Below, one piece after another: positions 10,508-23,344 of a DNA stretch of 64,000 nt (the first letter of the stretch is position 1; each line of letters begins with the position of its first letter). The notes below the pieces were generated by a model. The model did no database searches and was not told the origin of the DNA. It worked only from the letters and a program-made list of their open reading frames with translations. This DNA is from Miscanthus floridulus (lineage: Eukaryota; Streptophyta; Magnoliopsida; Poales; Poaceae). The position numbers were made by a program, and so were the translations under genes. The DNA lies in assembly GCF_019320115.1 (NCBI RefSeq), contig NC_089598.1:86567560-86631559 (forward strand), given 5' to 3'.

Positions 10508-13500
10508 TGTAACACCCTAAAATTTGTCTCTTTTTAAATAGAGCTAAAATGATTTATTTATGAATTTTTGTGCACATGAAATATAGGAAAATAATAATTT
10601 TCATTAATTTAAAATTCATCATAAGGTAGTAACATGTGTGAGTATACATGTTGTTGCATTTTATTGTGTTGAATGGTGTTGATCCAAACTCCAAAGTAAT
10701 TTGGAATGTTTTTTGATAGGGTTTGAAAATGGCTTTGAAATAAAAGAAAAGAAAGAAAAGAAAATTAGAAAAAAAATAAAAGTATTTTTAAAGTTGTAAA
10801 GTTTATCTTGGGAAGCCTAACAAAATTGTTCATTTTTATTTGAATAGAGAAGTATATTTGAAACTATACTTGAATTTGATTTGAATTTGGCTTAGTTTTG
10901 AGAATTAGAAATAAAAAAGGATTTGTTTTTGAAAAAATCTCCCTTCCTTCCTTTTCAGCCCAACTCCAGGAACTGGCCCGGCCCTCTCCTTTCTTCCCTT
11001 CCTGACCGCCCTGCTGGCGGCCTAGTACTACGCACCTCCCTTCTTCTCCTTTCCCCCTCCCACGCTTGGCCCAGCCACACCTCCCTTCCTCCCTTTCCTC
11101 TTACCTCCCACGCATAGACCTGTTCAGCGTGCCTGCTTCGGCCTTCACCCCGCGCCCACAGCGTCGCACCCGCACGCCCGCTGACTCTCCTTTCCTCTTG
11201 TTGTGACACGAGGCCCGCACGTCAGTGCCCCGCGTTCCTTTCCTTTCTTCTTCGCGTGCCTTCCTTTCTCACCGCCCGGCAATGGCGCTGCCCCCACGGC
11301 AAGCCACCGGCCCACCATGCCTGCATGGAAAGCACCAAAGTCACCCAAGTGCCCCGCTCCCCTTCCTTCTACCACATCGCTGCCCACCTATAAAGCTTCG
11401 AGCCGCACCCCTCCTTCTCCCCTTCCCTCTGTCTACGTTCACGCTCACCAGCCACCACCGGCGATTCACCGTACCCATGACTTAATCACCGACGCCGACG
11501 TGACCCGGAGGTCCGCCGTGTTTCCCTTCTACCATAGGTTACTTCAATTTCATGTTTCGGCCATGATTTGCTCTGATTTCCCCTCACCCACGCCATGCTT
11601 CTCTCTCCAGCCATCGCCGCCATCGACCCATGCCGTCGAAGACCTCCTGGATGCCGCAGACCCTTCCAATCAACTCACGGTGAGATCCCCATTCTTCCTG
11701 TGCCATTTTTTCATCTTTTTACGCTCGGGGACGCCGTACCGGCGACCTCCCGACACCGCCGGCCATGGCACCACCATGGACAAGATGCACCAGCTATTCC
11801 CGCCCACGATTTGCTTCCCAATGAGTTCGCTAGGTTCCGTAGATCTTCCCCTTGCATTTTGTTTCGATCGGGGAGGTCCAGAAAGTCATCCCAACGTTCA
11901 CCGTCGTGTCTGCCTCGCCGCTGGGAATGGAAGGCTCACCGGTGGTACGGTACAGACGGTGGAGGTCCTCATCTGCATCCAGTGCCGTTGGATCTGTTCT
12001 GGATGGCCTAGATTAGAACATACCGGTTCGGTACTGACCGGTCCATCGTGGACCCATGCACCTAGCCACAGTGCCGCGTCAGCAGGTCCACCGAGCCACG
12101 TCATGCATCGAGCGAATCCCAGCACGCCACGTGTCATCCAGTCAGCAGTCGGGTCAAACCCACAGTCAAAGTCGCGCTGTTTTTCTGTTTAGCCCCCGCG
12201 TTTTCAAGTAATTAACCCGCAGTCCGTAACAGTTCAAATTAAATACAATTTAGTCATCTTTTTATTCGTTTAGGTCCCTGTATTTTCTAGAAATAGTACG
12301 CATAGTCCAATAAACGTGTAAATTCATATTTTAATTCTTTTAATTCAAAAATAACTTTAGTTTATTTACCGAAATGCCATTGCGCCTTATTTCATGCGTA
12401 ACTTTTGCGTTTTAAGTCCGATTTGATCCGTTCGAATTGCCTTAGGACCGTATTTACATTTTCTACGTGTTTATAGTACTGTTAGGCATGTTTTCATTAT
12501 TTAAAATTCATGGGTAGATTTGATCTATTATTTAACTATAGAAAAACTTGTTTAAATCATAACTTGTTCATTTTAACTCCAAAATAGTCTGTTTAAGTTG
12601 CGTTTGTTTCGTAACGACGTGACCTACGCTTTAGTAGCAATAATTTTTGTGTCAAAATCTCTAGAATTTTATGGTTTTAAATCCCAACTTGAATAATAAA
12701 TATGTCACTAGATTTATAAATAAAATGTAATAAATTCCACTTTGATTTTTAAAACCAAATATAAGTTGACTTAATTCAACTTAAGTATTTTCTCTAAAAT
12801 ATCTTATACATGTTTTATATAATTATTAAAATAAAAGAAGTCTGTGGTTTTGTCTTTAAAGTAAATCTTTTAGTAGTTGTATCTTTTCAACTGTAGCTTC
12901 GATTAGTGTGTTTCTCGCGACTGTGTGTTTGTAGCGATGCGTAGAATCGTATTTCAATCTCTTTTACTTATTTTTCTAAGATTGGTGTACTGTTCTGATA
13001 TAGATGTAATTATATGCCATGCATGTATGTGTATGGATGTTTGTGTGGTGTTCTACGATTACGTCCAGTCGGTGAGATATACGTGGTGATCTAGAAGAAG
13101 AAGAAGGACGTTGAAGATTAAAGCTTACCAAAGGATCGATGTGTAAGGCAAGTATAGTATGGGACCATCCCTGTTACCTATTCACATTTAATCACTTAAT
13201 TCATATTACATGTGTCTACCTTGTTGCCAATAAGGATATCCTAGATATTTGATATCTTGTACCTTGATACCTTTGGGTTATTGCATTGGGTAGTTTTTGC
13301 TAGTGCTTAACTAAACCATGATCTTATAACTTGACTAATGGTATATGCAATAAACATTAAAATAAGACTTTTTAGCAACATGAAAACAAGGGTCTGGAGT
13401 ATTTAGCTACTTTCTAAATGCTGCAGATTACTCTCCCTAAGGACTTATCTATAAGCGATCATCCGGGACTTATAGTACAACTGTAAGGGCTATATGGCTT

Positions 13501-14367
13501 TAGCTTTAGCTCGGTATGAGGACCTTTTCTAGCTTGTTAGTGGTTACCTTTATGGCACAAGAGGGTATGTTTCCTTTCCTGCTAGGATGTGTGTACTGTG
13601 CTGTGTGCCCACGCATGCCACTCCTAGAGAAGGGCCACATACGCCTAGCGACCCTAACTTGTTAGATGAACCTTTGAAAGGCTTCATAGTGAACCTTGCC
13701 GACCTTCCTTGGAAGTGGGTCAAGAGATTAGCTACCTCGGGCGAAAGGGTAAATCACGACTCACAGTGAAAGTGTACAACCTCTGTAGAGTGTAAAACTA
13801 TTATAACAGCCGTGCTCACGGACACGAGTGGCCTTGGACCCTTATGGAATAGAGATGATCACTAATAGATAATTGTACTAAAGATTAATTGTTTATGCTA
13901 TTCATTATTCATGTTTACCTGATCATGTGTTTATGGGCTTATGAATAAACTTGTTGCCAACCAATTGCTAAAATTGTGCTAAACAAAGGCTAATCGCAGT
14001 TAAACCAGTGTCAGCCTTTTGAGCCTCATGAACCCCATGTTGTGTTACTGAGTACGATATGTACTTACGCTTGCTTTACTTTTCTATACTTTGGATAAAA
14101 ATCCTGGATGGATACCAGATTGCTAGTTTGGAGGAGTTAGGCTTGTGGTCAACCAGTCAGTCGTCCCTATGGATTTGGAGTCTTCGCCTGAAGATCGGAG
14201 TTGACTTTTCGCTGTCTATACTTTAAGGTTATATTCCTTTTACTAATACGTTATGTAATAGGTATTGTCTCTTGATATTACCCTTATTTGTGGCTATATA
14301 TGAGATTTGACTTCCTGGGCTCATATATAGTGTGTATCTGGTTTTGTCTTTAAAACTGGGTGCTACA
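10508..14367 (+). repeat. Element C 5' LTR
   Basis: A 3.86-kb LTR that matches 17128-20970 along its whole length. The first about 400 bp are AT-rich, 10930-12200 is C-rich, and the rest is AT-rich. Long Pro/Ser-rich frames at 11203-12192 fall in the C-rich part and are not conserved intact in the other LTR, so I do not call them genes. Confidence 0.92.
11389..11395 (+). promoter_or_regulatory. TATA box of the element C 5' LTR
   Basis: CCTATAAAGC is conserved in the 3' LTR (TATAAAG at 18013-18019), about 880 bp into each LTR. Confidence 0.5.
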
Positions 14368-14370
14368 AAG

Positions 14371-14382
14371 TGGTATCGGAGC
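14371..14382 (+). other. Element C primer-binding site (tRNA-Met type)
   Basis: TGGTATCGGAGC lies 3 bp after the end of the 5' LTR. It differs by one base from the usual plant initiator tRNA-Met PBS, TGGTATCAGAGC. Confidence 0.8.
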
Positions 14383-15410
14383 AATGCTGACTGTAGGATG
14401 CAAGCCTAGATAGAATTGGATGTCTTAGCATGCTTTTATCTTGCTTAGTTCTTGCTTTCTCTCTAACCTTGTTATTTGCAAAAAGTTATGCTCACTTTAG
14501 CCTCTGTTCTTTTATGAAAACATTGTCCCTACTCTGAATCTTCTCTCTTGGTCTATTAGATGGAACGTAATAAGATAACTGCCAACATCAGAGAACAGGA
14601 AGACCAAGCTATGCCACCTTAATTGCATTTGATAAGGAAAAGCTATTCGCTATGCAAAAGCAAATACTAGAAGGAATGAATCAGCCCAGAAGTTCTTAAC
14701 AGTGCTTGTCGCAAGGTCAAACCAACATACCAAAGGGACCAGTGAAGAGACAAGTGATAGAAGCTTGGAAGAAGATGAAGTTTAAGGAGGGTGTTCATAG
14801 CAAGACTCTTGGAAGTTAGGATCCATGTCAATGTTGTAAACATTATGGTTTTCCCTGTTTTCAAGACAAGTCTAATAAGAGGGAAGTTAAGGTGAACCCG
14901 AGTTGTGAAGCTAATATGGATAAGAAGAGAAAGGAGGTCTCAACAGAGCAAGTATTGGGAAGCAATCAACATTTGGATCTGTCACATCTAGCTCTGATCC
15001 CTAGTCAGATGAATCTAAACTATAAAGAGTTAAAAGCTTCTTAAGCTAAAACTACTCCATGTGAGGTATGCATAGATGGGTGGACTATCACCTATAAGGA
15101 GTTTTCAACCTCGAAAGACCAAGCAAGTTAGAAAACAGATCAGTCAAACCAAGATGAATCTTCAGAGTCAGAAAGCTAACAAAACACCATGCAACAATTC
15201 CGTTGAGTATGACATCACAAAAGATCCAGCTAGGAGAAGGTGTCATCATTGCCAATAGGAAGGACATTATGTTAAATCTTGCCCACAGAAGAATCAACAA
15301 GTACACCATGGAAGTAGCCAGAGTCAGATCACTACTGGACTATTACCAGAAAGTGTCAGTGATAACCAACCTGAAAGAAGCATTTGGTGAGAGTGGTGAA
15401 TAAAGAAGTT
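14383..15410 (+). pseudogene. Element C gag remnant with a broken zinc knuckle
   Basis: The stretch reads as fragments of a lysine/glutamine-rich protein in changing frames. At about 15237-15285 the frame gives CHHCQ, a stop, then EGHYVKSC. This is a CX2CX4HX4C zinc knuckle interrupted by a stop codon, so it is the C-terminal part of a dead Gag. The N-terminal part is not recognised. Confidence 0.6.
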
Positions 15411-16360
15411 ATGCTAGACTATCCAAGATCCTTAGTTAAGGATAGGAGTTGTGCCCCTTATGTAATAAAAATGTTAGTATCGCGAGTTGAGTCAATGATT
15501 GAGTTGTGCATCTCTACTGCTTGTTGAATTGTCATTATGCTTATGATTGTTTTGAATCTTTGTAATGATTGCAATGATCTTGTTGGGTGTTCCCACAATT
15601 TTATTTAGTTTATAGGCCTAAGGTATAAGGATTAATGAAATAAATAGTTGGGTTATGGTTTTCTTCTGTTTTTTCTATCCTATCTTCGGAGCCGCCTGTC
15701 TTTATCGGTTCATATCTCTGATTTTGGACGATCAAAAATCCTGAGGAAATTCTGGACAACAGTAGACTTCAATCACAAGGCGATGCATCTGTGCTGTTTG
15801 GAACCAGGAATAGTTTCTCTTGTGCACTGTTTTTGAATAATAGTACTACAGAATTTGGAAAAGTGTTCTATAAGGAGGTTGTGGAGAATTTTATAAGCTT
15901 TCCAATGATATAAGCTACAACTTCATTAGATTAATAGAATGAGAGTTACAGCTATCTTACCACACTGCCGTTTTTCTGCTCGTAAGGAAATTCAGATTTC
16001 TTGTCCTTGCCTATGTACAAGAGTATCATTGGGATGACAGAACATCTTGATACTAGTAAACTCATCTAAAAAAGATGCAAGCTATACTTTGGTGTCCCCT
16101 AGTTTATCTTTTCTTAAGGGGGGTAGCCAAGTTGAAGAATTTGCAAGATGAAGTGTCCTACGTTCTAGTTTGCGCAGCGGAAGCGTGGTGGTACTCAAGG
16201 ATGTAAGAGAGAACTCAGAGTATTAAATAATGAGGTTTGGTTAGAAGGAAGTTTATCCAAGATCAGCAAGATGTTGATAAAGCTACCGGAGAAGCTTTTA
16301 AGTTAGTTTGGATCAAGAGACCTCAGCCAAGTGTTTGAAGGAGTCCAAGAGGTCGAAGTA
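15411..16360 (+). other. Element C internal noncoding DNA
   Basis: No gene recognised. This is where protease and RT would be expected, and neither is visible, so most of pol has been lost. The text near 15660-16060 is AT-rich and resembles untranslated filler seen in other LTR elements. Confidence 0.4.
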
Positions 16361-16369
16361 AAACCTAAG

Positions 16370-16730
16370 TATTAGCTGTGTCAGATTAGGACAAGAGCTT
16401 TGTATCTACAATAATGCATCTTGTGAAGGTGTGGGATGTGTCCTTATATGAGAAGAAAAGTAGTGGCTTGCTCATTAAGTCAGCTAAGGAAGGATGAGTT
16501 GAACTAACTAACATGTTATCTGGAGCTATCCATTGTGGAGCATGGAAGTACCATCTTCTTGAAAGTAAAAGTGAGATCTAGGAGGATCACAAGAATATAT
16601 AGGACATCTTCACGAAGTTGGTCTTGAGCTTGTGATAACCTCGTTGGAATGAGACTGATTATGACTTGGAAAAGTGCTATCACTTCAAGAAGTGAAGTCA
16701 TGACCGATGCCCTTAGCAACGGAGAATTGT
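16370..16730 (+). pseudogene. Element C RNase H remnant (Gypsy pol)
   Basis: The frames give NASCEGVGCVLI then a stop, QLRKDELN then a stop, HLLESKSEI then a stop and EDHKNI, and finally DYDLEKCYHF. Family knowledge: this order matches the Gypsy RNase H block with DASxxGxGCVL, QLRxHExNYPTHDLE, HYLLGxxxxxxTDHKSL and DYDxxIxYHPGKANVVADALSR. The catalytic Asp of DAS is Asn here and there are several stops and at least two frame changes. It is the only clear pol fragment left in element C. Confidence 0.75.
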
Positions 16731-17110
16731 GCTAAGAAGGTTCGGGTGACACTAAGGATTAAGAGTTGTATTTCCAGTCCGAGCAACTTAACTAGGATCA
16801 TTAATGTTTTGAAGATTGGTGGTAGATTCTCTTTCGGACCAAGGACATAAGGAAGCTCCGTTGGATGGTGAACATATGAGAAAAGAGAATTATGGCCTAG
16901 TGATTAGGGTTACCTGAGAGTTGTTCAAGGTACCTGTCAAAATTTTGGAATTAGTTAGGCAAATTACTTGGAGTAAGAGCAACAGGTATGCAAAGTAAAG
17001 TGGATCTTTATTAATACGATGGAACTGCATGAGAAAGTAAAGAAGAATCCAAGGACAGAGTATTCCCATCTCTTAGTCGACGTCTTCCGAATCTCGAGGA
17101 CGAGATTCGT
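16731..17110 (+). other. Element C post-RNase H DNA
   Basis: No integrase motif seen. The DNA leads directly into the PPT of the 3' LTR. Confidence 0.35.
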
Positions 17111-17127
17111 CTTAAGGGGGGTAGAAT
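17111..17127 (+). other. Element C polypurine tract
   Basis: CTTAAGGGGGGTAGAAT directly precedes the TG of the 3' LTR at 17128, the expected plus-strand primer position. Confidence 0.85.
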
Positions 17128-20100
17128 TGTAACACCCTAAAATTTGTCTCTTTTGAAATAGAGCCAAAATGATTTATTTATGAATTTTTGTGCACATAAA
17201 ATATAGGAAAATAATAATTTTCATTAATTTAAAATTCATCATAAGGTAGTAACATGTGTGAGCATACATGCTGTTGCATTTTATTGTGATGAATGGTGTT
17301 GATCCAAACTCTAAAGTAATTTGGAATGTTTTTTAAAAGGGTTTGAAAATGGCTTTGAAATAAAAGAAAAGAAAATTAGAAAAAAAATAAAAGTATTTTT
17401 AAAGTTGTAAAGTTTATCTTGGGAAGCCTAACAAAATTGTTCATTTTTATTTGAATAGGGAAGTATATTTGAAACTATACTTGAATTTTATTTGAATTTG
17501 GCTTAGTTTTGAGAATTAGAAATAGAAAAGGATGTGTTTTTGAAAAATCTCCCTTCCTTCCTTTTCAGCCCAACTCCAGGAACTGGCCCTACCCTCTCCT
17601 TTCTTCCCTTCTCGGCCGGCCTGCTGGCGGCCCAGTACTGTGCACCTCCCTTCTTCTCCTTTCCCCCTCCCATGCTCGGCCCAGCTCATCGCCTAGCCCA
17701 GCCACCCCTCCCTTCCTCCCCTTCCTCTTACCTCCAACGCATCGGCCCGTTCAGCACGCCTGCTTTGGCCTTCACCCCGCGCCCACAGCATCGCACCCGC
17801 ACGCCCGACTCTCCTTTCCTCTTGCTGTGACGCGAGGCCCACACATCAGTGCCTCGCCTTCCTTTCATTTCTTCTTTGCGTGCTTTCGTTTCTCGCCTCC
17901 CAACAATGGCGCTGCCCCCATGGCAAGCCACCGACCCACCGTGACTGCATGGAAAGCACCGAAATCACCCAAATGCCCTACTCCCCTTCCTTCTACCGCA
18001 TCACTACCCACCTATAAAGCTCCAAGCCACACCTCTCCTTCTCCCCTTCCCTCTATCTGTGCTCACGCTCACCAGCCGCCGCTGGCGATTCACCGTACCT
18101 GTGACTTAATCACCGACGCCGACGTGACTCGGAGGTCCACCGTGTTTCCCCTCTGTCGTAGGTAACTTCAATTTCATGTTTCGGCCATGATTTGCTCTGA
18201 TTTCCCCTTACTCGCATCATGCTTCTCTCTGTAGCCGCCGCCACCGTCGACCCGTGCCGTCGGAGACCTCTCGGATGCCGTAGACCCTTCCAATCAACTA
18301 ATGGTGAGATCCCCATTCTTCCCGTGCCATTTTTTCATCTTTTTGCGCTTAGGAACGCCATATCGGCAACCTCCCGACACTGCCGCCGTGGACATGACGC
18401 ACCGACGTGTTACCGCCCATGATTTGCTTCCCAATGAGTTCGCTAGGTTCCGTAGATCTTCCTCGTGCATTTTGTTTCGATTAGGGAGGTCCAGAACGTC
18501 TTCTCGACGTTCACCACCATGTCTGCCTCACCGCGGGCCATGGAAGGCTCATCGGCGGTACAGTACAGACGGTGGAGGTCCTCATCTGCATCCAGTGCCG
18601 TCGGATCTGTTCTGGATGGCTTGGATTAGAACGTACCGATTCGGTACTGACTTGTCCACCGTGGACCCATGCACCCAGCCATAGTGCTGTGTCAGGAGGT
18701 CCACCGAGCCACGTCGTGCACCGAGCGAATCCCAGTGCGCCACGTGTCATCCAGTCAGCAGCCGGGTCAAACCCGCAGTCAAAGCCACACCGTTTTTCAG
18801 TTTAGCCCCGCATTTTCAAGTAATTAACTCGCAGTCCGTAGCAGTTCAAATTAAATACAATTTAGTCCTATTTTTATTCGTTTGAGTCCCTGTATTTTCC
18901 AAAAATAGTACGTGTAGTCCAATAAACGTGTAAATTCATATTTTAATTCTTTTAATTCAAAAATAAGTTTAGTTTATTTACCGAAATGCCATTGCACCTT
19001 ATTTCATGCGTAACTTTTGCGTTTTAAGTCCGATTTGATCCGTTCGAATTGCGTTAGGACCGTATTTACGTTTTCTATGTGTTTATAGTACTGTTAGGCA
19101 TGTTTTCAATATTTAAAATTCATGGGTAGATTTGATCTATTATTTAACTATAGGAAAACTTGTTTAAATCATAACTTATTCATTTTAACTCTAAAATAGT
19201 CTTTTTAAGTTGCGTTTGTTTCATAACGACGTGACCTACGCATTAGTAGCAATAATTTCTATGTCAAAATCTCCAGAATTTCATGGTTTAAATCCCAACT
19301 TCAATAATAAATATGTCACTAGATTTATAAATAAAATATAATAAATTCCACTTTGATTTTTAAAACCAAATATAAGTTGACTTAATTCAACTTAAGTATT
19401 TTCTCTAAAATATCTTATATATGTTTTATATAATTATTAAAATAAATGAAGTCTGTGGTTTTATTTTTAAAGTAAATCTTTTGGTAGTTGTATCTTTTCA
19501 ACCGTAGCTCCGATTAGCGTGCTTCTCGCGACTGTGTGTTCATAGCGATGCGTAGAATCATATTTCAATCTCTTTTACTTATTTTTCTATGATTGGTGTA
19601 CTGTTCTGATATAGATGCAATTGTATGGTATGTATGTATGTGTATAGATGTTTGTGCGGTGTTCTATGATTACGTCCAGTCGGTGAGATATACGTGGTGA
19701 TCCAGAAGAAGGACGTTGAAGATTAAAGCTTACCGAAGGATCGGTGTGTAAGGCAAGTATAGCATGGGACCATCCTTATTACCTATTCAAATTTAATCAC
19801 TTAATTCATATTGCATGTGTCTACCTTGTTGCCAATAAGGATATCCTAGATATTTGATATCTTGTACCTTGATACCTTTGGGTTATTGTATTGGGTAGTT
19901 TTTGCTAGTGCTTAACTAAACCATGATCTTGTAACTTGACTAATGGTATATGCAATAAACATTAAAAGAATACTTTTAGCAACATGGAAACAGGGGCTAG
20001 AGTATTTAGCTACTTTCTAAATGCTTCAGATTCCTCTCCCTAAGGACTTATCTGTACGCGATCATCCGGGACTTACAGTAAAGCTGTGAGGGCTATATGG

Positions 20101-20970
20101 CTCTAGCTTTAGCTTAGTATGAGGACCTTTTCTAGCTTGTTAGTGGTTACCTTTATGGCGCAAGAGGGTATGTTTCCTTTCCTGCTAGGATGTGTGTACC
20201 GTGTTGCATGCCCACGCGTGCCACTCCTAGAGAAGGGCCACATTTGCGTAGCGGTCCTAACTTGTTAGACGAACCTTTGAAAGGCTTCATAGTGAACCCT
20301 GTCGACCTTCCTTGGAAGTGGGTTAAGAGATTAGCTACCTCGGGCGAAAGGGTAAATCATGACTCATAGTGAAAGTGTACAACCTCTGCAGAGTGTAAAA
20401 CTATTATAATAGCCGTGCTCACGGACATGAGCGGCCTTGGACCCTTATGGAATAGAGATGATCACTAATGGATAATTGTACTAATAATTAATTGTTTATG
20501 CTATTCATTATTCATGTTTACCTGATCATGTGTTTATAGGCTTATGGATAAACTTGTTGCCAACCAATTGCTAAAATTGTGCTAAACAAAGGCTAATCGC
20601 AGTTAAACCAGTGTCAGCCTTTTGAGCCTCATGAACCCCATGTTATGTTGCTAAGTATGATATGTACTTATGCTTGCTTTACTTTTCTGTACTTTGGATA
20701 AAAATCCTAGATGGGTACCAGATTGCTGGTTTGGAGGAGTTAGGCTTGTGGTCAGCCAGTCAGTCGTCCCTGTGGATTTGGAGTCTTCGCCTGAAGATCG
20801 AAGTCAACTTTCCGCTCTCTATACTCTGAGGTTATATTCCTTTTACTAATACGTTATGTAATAGGTATTGTCTCTTGATATTACCCTTATTTGTGGCTAT
20901 ATGTGAGATTTGACTTTCTAGGCTCACATATATTGTATATCTGGTTTTGTCTTTAAAACCAGGTGCTACA
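17128..20970 (+). repeat. Element C 3' LTR
   Basis: Full-length partner of 10508-14367, with the same start TGTAACACCC and end GTGCTACA. The TATA box (18013-18019) is conserved. Differences are mostly transitions and a few short indels, for example a missing GAAAAGAAA unit near 17360. Confidence 0.92.
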
Positions 20971-21903
20971 CTGGTCAAGGAGGGGACGATGCTCGCTTCT
21001 GACTCTGACCCACTTCTCTGACCGAGAATACACCGAACCTCTGCTTATGGCTCTTCTCTGACCGGCGTGATTGGAGCCGACTAGGAACGACCGGCTAGGG
21101 ACGCCAACTGGGAACGACCGCTCGGTGAGGACCTAAGAAATCAGGTAGAGCAAATAAGGTAAGGCGCTCAAGTCAACCACAATACCAAGGACCGTACCCC
21201 ACATACCTACAGGACAGTACTGTCAGACCATGCCAGAAAGGTACTTTACAACCTTCCAGATCTGTTAGAACACAAACAGTGTTGTAGGCGCCAACATTTG
21301 TCCTACAATATGGTAGGCGCCGACATTTGCCATGCCAGAAGAACACGGTGGAGCCAGCCACATGCATCAGGGCATCAATAGTATTGTGGGCGCCGACAAA
21401 CTGTCTTGTACCCAATGGCGTGGGCAACAAGACTAGAAAACACATAGTCTCTCTCTCTCTCTCATAACTTGTAAGGCCATCCCCTTCACCTATAAAAGGG
21501 GATGCGCGCTCTCCCAACAAAGGACAAATCATTCCGACTCTCTCTCTGTTTGCTTTGGACATTCTGAGCACTCGAACAGCTTCACGGCTCTAGAACTCTA
21601 AAGCTACATAGAGCATATGTTCCAATACTTGGCGCATGTAGGAGCTCCCATCACTCTTGGCCCTTCAGTTCAGAGTTTGATCGGACCTCTAACACCCTCA
21701 TCTTGCTCCCACTCGTTTGTAACCCCACAACAAACTTCGAGCACCTAGGCTCAGGAATAAAGTCATCGACCCACTCAAATTGGACATAGGGCACATTGCC
21801 TAAACTAGTATAAACCCTGTGTCATTGAGTGCTAGGCCAGATCCAATCACAATGTACGGCAAAATGACAAATATTTACTTATTGGTCACTTTTCGCACCG
21901 ACA
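20971..21903 (+). repeat. Element A 5' LTR, second part
   Basis: It resumes in the tandem unit cut by element C and aligns with 44590-45487 to the end CACCGACA. It includes the CT-rich run near 21452-21465 and a palindromic TATA region. Confidence 0.9.
21491..21497 (+). promoter_or_regulatory. TATA box of the element A 5' LTR
   Basis: TATAAAA sits inside the near-palindrome CATCCCCTTCACCTATAAAA and the following GGGGATG, and is conserved at 45074-45080 in the 3' LTR. Confidence 0.65.
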
Positions 21904-23344
21904 GTTGGCGCCATCCATCTGGAGAACATGGTACGTTCACGCTTTTGGTCATCGGATGACCCACTTTTCCACCATCTTTGTCATGATGGGCTCAAGCGAT
22001 ATGACTTGCTTTGGCTCACTGGAGTTTCCCACACTCCCACCTGATGGGATGTGGGTTCCTCCCGTGTTTGAACCATCCTAGACCCTCTCTTCGGAAGCCT
22101 GAACTTCGTCACTGACTAGTTCGGCGTACTTCGCCTTCGCAAGGAGGCACTTGTCCCGGCACCCGTCGGAGGAGGAGCACCCTCTGTTGGCTCTGGGCCA
22201 CTGGGTGGCCTCAATGACGAGACACCTGCACTTCGCTCTGAGCCCACGTCAGGCTCAAACCCCACTATAAGTAACATACATATTGTTCTTTACTCGCTAT
22301 TTAATATCTTCCGCCAACTCTCCAGAGGGACCCCGTTGTCCCCACCGCAACCGCCATGCAACCGGTTCTCCTACGGCCTCGCATCCCCCGCAAACATGTA
22401 TGCATGGGGGCTCCAAAAGATGCAGACGCCGCCCCCTCTCATATCTGAATTCATGGGGATGGTGGGCTATGCCCCCCTCTTTCCACAACCTCATGGATGG
22501 CGAGGTTAAAAGCGATGGCTCTAGCATCAGCGACGTCATGCCACCTAGCCACCCTCTATCCTAGCAGTGCGCTATGGTGGATGCTCTAGGATAGCCGCCG
22601 ATGGTAGTAGAGTCTCTATAGACTCACACCCTTCTGGACCCTCATGCGGAGGCCCTCACACGTGTAGGAGCACGACGAGGAGTTACAACAAAGGCAGCAG
22701 AGCAAGCCGCCAGTTGCACCGGCACGCTCAGCGCAGCATGCTACGCCACATGTGCGTAACCAGACGAGCGTCACCCGGGGTCGTGCCCTCTAGGTCCAGC
22801 GCAACATCATTGACGGGGGGGACGATCCCCCATAATTCGCTCGTGCTGGCGAGAACATTGCCTCTATGGCGATGCTTCTACGCGGCCTTCCAGAGCTTGT
22901 TGACCTCCAAGAGCAGGTGATCCACCAGAACCTCCAGGCATTGGTGGAAACCACCGCCGTTCAATAGGCGGAGAGCTCCGCATCGCGACACCGACTTGTG
23001 GCCTCTCTCCCCACTAGGGGAATGGGGGCGCACCAGTTGAATCGCTCCATCCACTCACCACTACAATCACTAGGCACGGAACAGGAGGCTATAGCTGCAC
23101 CATAGCTTGACTTGGCGCCTAGTCCACACTGACCACCGATGCACGAATGCCTCGGGCTAAACCAAGATGCTCGCAGCATCATCAACAATTGGTGTCAAGC
23201 CCGGGGTGATGATGACGTCCATCAAGGGGCGATGAGAGCAGGCAGCACGGGCCCCGATCGGACCATCGAGGGTAGCAGGGAAACACGCCCTAGGCATGGT
23301 CGTTGACCAGATGACCAGAGTCCTAGCCCAGACAGCCTACGACC
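21904..23344 (+). other. Element A leader: PBS and degenerate start of gag
   Basis: GTTGGCGCCATCCATCTGG follows the LTR end at 21903 and is the PBS position. From about 21930 to 23340 the frames are short and broken. The N-terminal part of Tat-type Gag is poorly conserved and I cannot place it with confidence. Confidence 0.5.

Larger units (their letters stand above)
10508..20970 (+). mobile_element. Element C: decayed chromovirus-like Gypsy element in the A 5' LTR
   Basis: The LTRs begin TGTAACACCCTAAAATTTG and end GGTGCTACA. The 5' LTR is 10508-14367 (3860 bp) and the 3' LTR 17128-20970 (3843 bp), about 95-96% identical in sampled stretches. The flanks CTGGC (10503-10507) and CTGGT (20971-20975) form a TSD with one mismatch, and the target is a tandem unit of the A LTR. 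The interior is only 2760 bp, shorter than either LTR, and holds scraps of gag and RNase H. The LTR start and the PPT ending GGGGGGTAGAAT resemble Del/Tekay-type chromoviruses; this clade call is an inference. Confidence 0.9.

Noticed and set aside
11203..12192. A 329-codon plus-strand frame, and relatives at 17509-18684, as host genes
   Set aside because: They lie in the C-rich part of element C's LTRs, are Pro/Ser/His-rich, and the frame is not kept between the two LTR copies.
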